Assembly (NCBI GenBank): GCA_947630315.1
Contig: CANRHA010000037.1
Location: forward strand, 1-11,585
DNA length: 11,585 nucleotides
Source of the DNA: an uncultured Clostridia bacterium
GTDB lineage: Bacteria; Bacillota; Clostridia; Oscillospirales; Ruminococcaceae
Reading direction: 5' to 3'
Shown: one piece after another, positions 7,653 through 11,585 of the stretch
Layout of the letters: every line of letters starts with the position of its first letter
Position numbering within the stretch: the stretch's first letter is position 1
Notes under the pieces: model-generated
Database searches by the model: none
The model's input: the letters and a program-made list of their open reading frames with translations, nothing else
Told to the model about the DNA's origin: nothing
Translations under genes and position numbers: made by a program

Positions 7653-7681
7653 TTTACTTTTGTAAGAGGGTATGGTACAAT
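7653..7681 (+). promoter_or_regulatory. Predicted extended -10 promoter for galE
   Basis: TTTACT (7653-7658), 17-base spacer, TACAAT (7676-7681), with a TGn extension at 7673-7675. Its -35 box starts 23 bases right of the CIRCE right arm, so galE and htpG are divergent from a compact control region. Transcription would begin near 7688, leaving a leader of about 52 bases. Confidence 0.7.
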
Positions 7682-7739
7682 ATCAGCGAAAAAATATTAA
7701 GGGTTTTTCCGACAGTATATTTTGAAAGGAAGAATAACT

Positions 7740-8768
7740 ATGTCAATTCTTGTAACCGGCGGCGCGGGATATATCGGCTCACACACTGTTTTATCCCTAT
7801 TGGAACAGGGCTACGAGGTAGTAGTCTTTGACAATCTCTCGAACTCCTATGAGGAATCGCTCAGGAGGGTAGAAAAGATAACCGGCAGGAAGGTAAAGTT
7901 CTATCAGGCCGATATGTGCGACCCCGAGGCGATGGAGAAGATATTCTCCGAGAACCCCGATATAACCTCGGTGATACATTTTGCCGGGCTCAAGGCGGTC
8001 GCAGTTTCGGTCTCTCAGCCTATAGAGTATTACAAGAACAACATCGGCGGAACGCTTACCCTTGTTGAAACGATGAAGAAGCACGGCGTAAAGAATATAA
8101 TTTTCTCGTCGTCGGCGACAGTTTACGGCGCGGCCGACGAGCTTCCGATCACCGAAAGATCACCCAAGGGCGTATGCACTAACCCCTACGGCTGGACAAA
8201 GTGGATGATAGAGCAGATACTTACCGACGTCCAGACCGCCAACCCCGACTGGAACGTGATCCTTCTGAGATACTTCAACCCTGTTGGCGCGCATCAGAGC
8301 GGACTTATAGGCGAGGATCCCCAGGGGGTTCCGAACAACCTTACGCCCTATATCGCTCAGGTGGCCGTGGGCAGAAGGCCCTATCTCAACGTAAACGGCA
8401 ACGACTACAACACCCCCGACGGCACCGGCGTGCGCGACTACATTCATGTTGTAGACCTTGCGGACGGCCACATCAAGGCCCTGCAAAAGATGGACTCCAT
8501 GACCGGGGGAGTAAAGATATACAACTTAGGCACCGGCAAGGGGTCTTCAGTATTCGACGTTCTCCACGCGTTCGAGCGCGCCTGCGGCAGAGAGCTGCCG
8601 TATGTGATCGCCCCGCGCAGGCCGGGCGACTGCGACGCGAACTACGCCGACCCGAGCCTTGCCGAAAAAGAACTCGGCTGGAAGGCGAAATACGACCTCG
8701 ACGACATGTGCCGCGACGCCTGGAACTGGCAGCAGAAAAACCCCTACGGCTATAAGGGTAAAGATTGA
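7740..8768 (+). CDS. galE: UDP-glucose 4-epimerase GalE
   Basis: Interconverts UDP-glucose and UDP-galactose with tightly bound NAD+, in the Leloir pathway and for galactose supply to surface polysaccharide. It is 342 aa, close to the 338 aa of E. coli GalE. The Rossmann loop is GGAGYIG (7-13), the catalytic Ser is in FSSSATVYG (122-130), and the Tyr-Lys pair is Y150 and K154 in YGWTK. RYFNPVGAH (177-185) and APRRPGD (291-297) are substrate-binding segments. The residue that aligns with E. coli Tyr299, which limits entry of N-acetylated sugars, appears to be Asn301 here, so N-acetylhexosamine substrates are possible but unproven. The ATG at 7740 is chosen over an in-frame TTG at 7722 because AAAGGAAG (7725-7732) lies 7 bases before it and the protein then starts MSILVTGG, as usual for the family. 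It is monocistronic, with its own promoter and terminator. Confidence 0.96.
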   Translation: MSILVTGGAGYIGSHTVLSLLEQGYEVVVFDNLSNSYEESLRRVEKITGRKVKFYQADMCDPEAMEKIFSENPDITSVIHFAGLKAVAVSVSQPIEYYKNNIGGTLTLVETMKKHGVKNIIFSSSATVYGAADELPITERSPKGVCTNPYGWTKWMIEQILTDVQTANPDWNVILLRYFNPVGAHQSGLIGEDPQGVPNNLTPYIAQVAVGRRPYLNVNGNDYNTPDGTGVRDYIHVVDLADGHIKALQKMDSMTGGVKIYNLGTGKGSSVFDVLHAFERACGRELPYVIAPRRPGDCDANYADPSLAEKELGWKAKYDLDDMCRDAWNWQQKNPYGYKGKD

Positions 8769-8779
8769 TAAAAACTCAG

Positions 8780-8814
8780 GTCACATCCGTTATTTTATCG
8801 GGTGTGACTTTTTT
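8780..8814 (+). terminator. Rho-independent terminator of galE
   Basis: The ten-base arms GTCACATCCG (8780-8789) and CGGGTGTGAC (8799-8808) pair throughout with one G-T wobble and enclose a 9-base loop. Six T residues follow (8809-8814). It begins 11 bases after the galE stop and ends 2 bases before the next promoter's -35 box. Confidence 0.92.
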
Positions 8815-8816
8815 AC

Positions 8817-8846
8817 TTGACAATTGCACCATTTTAATATTATAAT
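8817..8846 (+). promoter_or_regulatory. Consensus sigma-A promoter for the GH30-like glycosidase gene
   Basis: Both hexamers are perfect, TTGACA (8817-8822) and TATAAT (8841-8846), with an 18-base spacer. The start would be near 8853, leaving a leader of about 50 bases. A consensus match of this quality suggests high or largely constitutive expression. I found no clear cre site or other operator over it. Confidence 0.85.
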
Positions 8847-8902
8847 CATTATAGCGGATTGACGAATCACGAACCCGCAATACCATCGGAAAGGAACATT
8901 AT

Positions 8903-10987
8903 ATGATGACAAGAAGTATTTTCGGCAGGCTGCTGGCTGTTTTTCTGGCCGTGGTCATCGCCGCGGGCTGTATGGCCGTAAACGTTAGCGCCGATACGGC
9001 GGCAAGCTATACGGTCTTTGAGGGAACTCAGAAGATCGACGGCTGGTTCCCCTCGTTCATAACTCAGTATATGGCGCCGGACAAGATGGCAGATTTTATA
9101 TCCGCCATAAAGCATGACGGCGCGACCATCGAGATCACCTATACCGGCAGCGCTCAGATAGCAATACTTTTGCAGAGCTACCCGGTAAAGGACGGCTCTC
9201 AGAATTATCCTCACGCCTCTATAAGCAACTGCACCACCAAGACCTCGGGCGGCAAGACGGTCGCGGTATTCAAGGCGGCGGATATGATCAAGGCGTACAC
9301 CGACACCGTTCACCCCGACGACAATTCACACCTCAGCCTCAGCAACGTTTTGAACTTCGGCATAGGCGGTGAGGGGAATACAATATATTCCGTCGTTGTA
9401 AGATGGACCTATTCGGGCGACCCCTCTATAAAGGTCGACCTCAGAAAGACCTATCAGACCATGGAGGGCTTCGGCGCTTCGTATACATGGTACGGCGACT
9501 GGATCACCAATCTCAGCTCGGCTAAGAAAAAAGAGGTCTTCGACTGGGTATTCAATGAATGCGGCCTTATTATCCTCAGATTCCGCTATTTAAACAAGGT
9601 CCGCGCCTATGGCGGCTCATGGGAGAGCACCAACTATAAGAGCCGCGCCTATTACGAATGGTATAAGGCGGCGAAGGACAGGGGAGTAGATCCCATTGTT
9701 ATCGTTACAAGCTGGGGCGAATACCGCGAGGAAGGCTGGGTAACTCAGTCTAAGGACAGCGAGGGACATGTATTCAACACCCTCAAAAAGGACGCCAACG
9801 GAAACTACAGATACAGCGATCTTGCAAACTTCTGCGTGCAGTCGGTACAGTATTTCCTTGACGCCGGAATACCTGTTGATTACTTCTCGATCGCCAACGA
9901 GGTCGAGCTTCAGCGCCTCAGAGTAGATGAAAACGGAAACGCGCGCGAGGACGCGGGCTTCTACCTCTCGCCCACCGAGACGAGCTATTCCGCGTCTTAC
10001 GCCAAGGCATACGTCGCGGTATATGACGCATTCCAGAAGGCTTTCGGCAAGAACGCGCCTACTCTCCTTGCCGCTGAGACCATGGCGGCGGACGTAAATC
10101 TTCTGAACAGCTACATCGACGCCATCAACAAAGAGCGCCCCGGCATCGTTACCGACGTAGCGCACCACCTCTACGGCAGCACCGTCACGGCGGACAACTT
10201 TGCAAGGATAGGGGAGCAGTACTACGGAAAGTATAAGCTCTGGCAGACCGAATGGTACAACAAGGACTTCCTCGGCCATGCGGGCGTCATGATAGACGAG
10301 CTTGCGAACGAGAACATCAACGCGTATCTCTACTGGGCGGGCTACTGGCTCTATGAGACCGGCGACGCCGACGGCGAGCATCTTATCGACGTAAAGGATT
10401 ACAGTGCGAATCCCACTATTACCCGCAGAGGCAACCACTTTATAATGGCTCACTTTGCAAGGTTCATCAAGAGGGGCTATGTCCGCGTTGATTCCGAATC
10501 CTACGCCTGCAACTCCAAATCGGTAGCGTTCAAGTCTCCCGACGGTAAGAAGCTTGTTATAGTCGCGCTGAACAATTCGTCTTCAGACGAGACCCTCAAG
10601 CTCGAGATCGGCGCAGAGGTAAAATCGGCCGAAGCCTACCGCACCACCAAGAAGACCGACGACGTCACCAAAGAGGCGACTACCAACGAGTACATGAAGA
10701 AGATGAACGCGAGCGTCAAGGACGGCTCATCTATAAGCCTTCCCGCGTACACTCTCACCACCCTTATTCTTGATCTCGACGGAAGCTCATCGAGCAGCGA
10801 GCCTGAAAAGGAACCCTCCAAGGAGCCCTCAAAGGAAGTCGACAGCACCGCCAAGAACGAGGCGATAGAAAGCGCCAAGGACAACGCTGACAAGAAAGAC
10901 ACTTCATCTGAAAAAACCGAAGAGGTCGAGGATGAAAAGATCGAGATAGTTGCTCCCACCGAGCCGGGCAAAAACGTTGAGGACTGA
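8903..10987 (+). CDS. Secreted GH30-like glycoside hydrolase with unassigned N-terminal domain and acidic tail
   Basis: A 694-aa exported protein. Residues 1-30 form a Sec signal peptide with probable cleavage after VSA (28-30). Residues about 36-172 are a separate, probably beta-rich domain I cannot assign; it could bind carbohydrate. The catalytic (beta/alpha)8 barrel covers about 175-525 and resembles clan GH-A family GH30: MEGFGAS (187-193) starts it, E333 in IANEVEL is the probable acid/base, and E450 in LWQTEWYN the probable nucleophile. The acid/base is followed by Val, not the Pro found in most family members (NEP). A beta side domain (about 526-626) follows, as in GH30. The last 68 residues are Ser, then Glu/Lys/Asp-rich and net acidic. 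No dockerin or LPXTG-type signal is present, so how it is retained is unclear. GH30 enzymes attack xylan, beta-glucan or glucosylceramide; the substrate here is unknown. Start: AAAGGA (8890-8895), 7 bases from ATG; the second ATG (8906) is an alternative. Confidence 0.88.
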   Translation: MMTRSIFGRLLAVFLAVVIAAGCMAVNVSADTAASYTVFEGTQKIDGWFPSFITQYMAPDKMADFISAIKHDGATIEITYTGSAQIAILLQSYPVKDGSQNYPHASISNCTTKTSGGKTVAVFKAADMIKAYTDTVHPDDNSHLSLSNVLNFGIGGEGNTIYSVVVRWTYSGDPSIKVDLRKTYQTMEGFGASYTWYGDWITNLSSAKKKEVFDWVFNECGLIILRFRYLNKVRAYGGSWESTNYKSRAYYEWYKAAKDRGVDPIVIVTSWGEYREEGWVTQSKDSEGHVFNTLKKDANGNYRYSDLANFCVQSVQYFLDAGIPVDYFSIANEVELQRLRVDENGNAREDAGFYLSPTETSYSASYAKAYVAVYDAFQKAFGKNAPTLLAAETMAADVNLLNSYIDAINKERPGIVTDVAHHLYGSTVTADNFARIGEQYYGKYKLWQTEWYNKDFLGHAGVMIDELANENINAYLYWAGYWLYETGDADGEHLIDVKDYSANPTITRRGNHFIMAHFARFIKRGYVRVDSESYACNSKSVAFKSPDGKKLVIVALNNSSSDETLKLEIGAEVKSAEAYRTTKKTDDVTKEATTNEYMKKMNASVKDGSSISLPAYTLTTLILDLDGSSSSSEPEKEPSKEPSKEVDSTAKNEAIESAKDNADKKDTSSEKTEEVEDEKIEIVAPTEPGKNVED

Positions 10988-11149
10988 CGCTTTTTCCGTG
11001 AAAAGTGGTAGTACAGACGTGTAGATTTAACACAAAATTTACATTTATATCGCAATATTTCTTGCTTTTTTGCACAATAACCGATTTTGGTGAAAAATAG
11101 TAATAAAAGATTGTATAAATTGGCTATAGTAAATTAAAGGCAAACAATG

Positions 11150-11155
11150 TATAAT
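11150..11155 (+). promoter_or_regulatory. Possible -10 box for the small surface-protein gene
   Basis: A perfect TATAAT lies 48 bases before the start codon in an AT-rich intergenic stretch (10988-11203). I see no convincing -35 box 16-18 bases upstream, so a promoter is plausible but only half supported. A 10-base palindrome, TTAAGCTTAA (11173-11182), sits between it and the ribosome binding site. The same stretch shows no strong terminator for the upstream glycosidase gene, so read-through from its promoter is also possible. Confidence 0.4.
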
Positions 11156-11187
11156 AATTATCACAAAAAGCGTTAAGCTTAAAAATC

Positions 11188-11199
11188 AAGGAGGTTATC
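11188..11199 (+). promoter_or_regulatory. Near-ideal Shine-Dalgarno for the small surface protein
   Basis: AAGGAGGTTATC matches the 16S anti-Shine-Dalgarno complement AAGGAGGTGATC at 11 of 12 positions; its AGGAGG core ends 9 bases before ATG. It is the most extended ribosome binding site in the window and points to high translation of the following gene. Confidence 0.85.
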
Positions 11200-11203
11200 A
11201 ATT

Positions 11204-11443
11204 ATGAAGAAATTACTCGCTATGCTTCTTGCTCTTATGATGGTTCTTTCCGTCATGGCTGTTGCTGTCTTTGCCGAGGCTCCCGAGACTCAGGAAGACG
11301 ACGTCGAGGGTGGAGACGACATGAACGTTTCCGACACCGTCGATGAGCCCAAGGAAGATGAGAACCCGAAGACCGGTCTTGCACTTGCTGCTCTTCCCGT
11401 TGTCTTCTCCGCCGCTGCCGTTGCAGTATCCAAGAAGCACTAA
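11204..11443 (+). CDS. Miniature secreted acidic protein with NPKTG sorting signal, 79 aa
   Basis: I do not recognise a named family, but the architecture is plain. Residues 1-24 are a Sec signal peptide (KK, then a Leu/Met/Val-rich core) with likely cleavage after VFA. Residues 25-53 are a hydrophilic stretch with no predicted fold. NPKTG (54-58), a hydrophobic segment (59-75) and the basic tail SKKH form a C-terminal cell-wall sorting signal of the sortase type. If sortase cuts between Thr and Gly, the anchored product is only 33 residues (25-57), with 14 Asp/Glu and 2 Lys. Ala codons are mostly GCT (8 of 13, none GCG) and Leu codons mostly CTT (7 of 9), whereas neighbouring genes prefer GCC/GCG. 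This codon pattern, the strong RBS and a dedicated terminator suggest an abundant product. An uncleaved membrane peptide, or a precursor of a secreted peptide, are alternatives. The function is unknown. Confidence 0.82.
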   Translation: MKKLLAMLLALMMVLSVMAVAVFAEAPETQEDDVEGGDDMNVSDTVDEPKEDENPKTGLALAALPVVFSAAAVAVSKKH

Positions 11444-11468
11444 TTTGTACTTGATACGAATTAAACTG

Positions 11469-11499
11469 AGCGCTCCTGCTTAAGGGGCGCTTTTGTTTT
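11469..11499 (+). terminator. Rho-independent terminator of the small surface-protein gene
   Basis: The arms AGCGCTCC (11469-11476) and GGGGCGCT (11484-11491) pair over 8 bases with one T-G wobble and a 7-base loop. A T-rich run (11491-11499, interrupted by one G) follows. It lies 25 bases after the stop codon. Confidence 0.88.
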
Positions 11500-11510
11500 G
11501 CTGCTGACTT

Positions 11511-11585
11511 CCGGCCTGCTGCTCCTATCCCGCCCTCGGGCGAAGCCCGCCCCGCGCGCGAGCGCGCGGGGCCGGCGGCAGCTCC
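11511..11585. repeat. GC-rich nested palindromic element, possibly a genomic repeat (cut by right edge)
   Basis: Bases 11527-11572 are 40/46 G+C, against mixed-composition neighbours. The main inverted repeat has 11-base arms, GCCCCGCGCGC (11549-11559) and GCGCGCGGGGC (11562-11572), a perfect match. Just left of it, CGGGC-GAA-GCCCG (11537-11549) forms a second hairpin, and CGCCC-TC-GGGCG (11531-11542) is a mutually exclusive alternative. The block is flanked by imperfect direct repeats, CCGGCCTGCTGCTCC (11511-11525) and CCGGCGGCAGCTCC (11572-11585). No open frame of note uses it. It resembles extragenic palindromic repeats in form; copy number cannot be judged from one window. Confidence 0.65.

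Noticed and set aside
7722..7739. In-frame TTG as an earlier galE start
   Set aside because: It would overlap the ribosome binding site AAAGGAAG itself, and it adds residues not found before the MxILVTGG start of the family.
8201..8755. Plus-strand open frame of 184 codons overlapping galE
   Set aside because: It is Arg/Pro-rich out-of-frame translation of galE, typical of GC-biased third positions, not a real gene.
8957..8971. Lipoprotein signal in the glycosidase (AAGC at residues 20-23)
   Set aside because: The -3 position is Ala, not Leu/Val/Ile, and a good signal peptidase I site (VSA, 28-30) follows. A secreted protein is the simpler reading, though not proven.
9617..10453. Minus-strand open frame (278 codons) inside the glycosidase gene
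   Set aside because: The opposite strand encodes the GH30-like barrel with both catalytic glutamates. The antisense product is low in recognisable structure and has no promoter or ribosome binding site of its own.
10986..11009. Terminator directly after the glycosidase gene
   Set aside because: The possible stem CGCTTTT/AAAAGTG is AT-rich with a G-T wobble and has no following T-run, so I do not call it.
1..11585. Phage, insertion sequence, CRISPR, tRNA or toxin-antitoxin elements
   Set aside because: I saw no transposase, integrase or phage motif, no regularly spaced repeats, no tRNA-like cloverleaf ending in CCA, and no toxin-antitoxin gene pair on either strand.

Overview
The window looks like chromosomal DNA from an anaerobic, moderately GC-rich Firmicute of the class Clostridia, most likely a gut Oscillospiraceae/Ruminococcus-type bacterium. 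The reasons are strong AGGAGG-type ribosome binding sites, sigma-A-type promoters, a CIRCE operator (HrcA regulon), a CwlD-like spore-cortex amidase, a secreted GH30-type glycoside hydrolase, and a tiny surface protein with an NPKTG sorting signal. The taxon is inferred; no marker gene pins it down.

Layout. (1) 1-1951, minus strand: an apparent operon read leftwards, with a 200-aa four- or five-helix membrane protein of unknown function, a CwlD-like N-acetylmuramoyl-L-alanine amidase, and the 5' part of radA, which runs off the left edge. (2) 1952-2143: two well-formed back-to-back promoters. (3) 2144-5586, plus strand: trkA and trkH, the cytoplasmic gating subunit and channel subunit of a Trk potassium uptake system, followed closely by a GNAT acetyltransferase. 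A hairpin terminator that can work in both directions separates this operon from htpG. (4) 5622-7499, minus strand: htpG (Hsp90). Its upstream region carries a CIRCE operator that overlaps the predicted promoter. (5) 7740-8768, plus strand: galE, divergent from htpG, with its own extended -10 promoter and a strong terminator. (6) 8817-10987: a consensus promoter (TTGACA-18-TATAAT) driving a 694-aa secreted GH30-like glycosidase with an unassigned N-terminal domain and an acidic, low-complexity C-terminal tail. (7) 11204-11443: a 79-aa precursor that is almost only signal peptide, acidic linker and sorting signal, with a near-ideal Shine-Dalgarno, codon use unlike its neighbours, and its own terminator. 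(8) 11511-11585: a very GC-rich block of nested palindromes at the right edge.

Most genes are ordinary housekeeping functions: recombination repair, cell-wall remodelling, potassium homeostasis, protein folding and nucleotide-sugar supply. The less ordinary part is the right-hand 2.8 kb, where a strongly promoted secreted glycosidase is followed by a miniature, probably abundant, cell-surface peptide and a GC-rich palindromic element. I see no phage, CRISPR, toxin-antitoxin or insertion-sequence genes, and no RNA genes. No gene-free stretch exceeds 300 bases.
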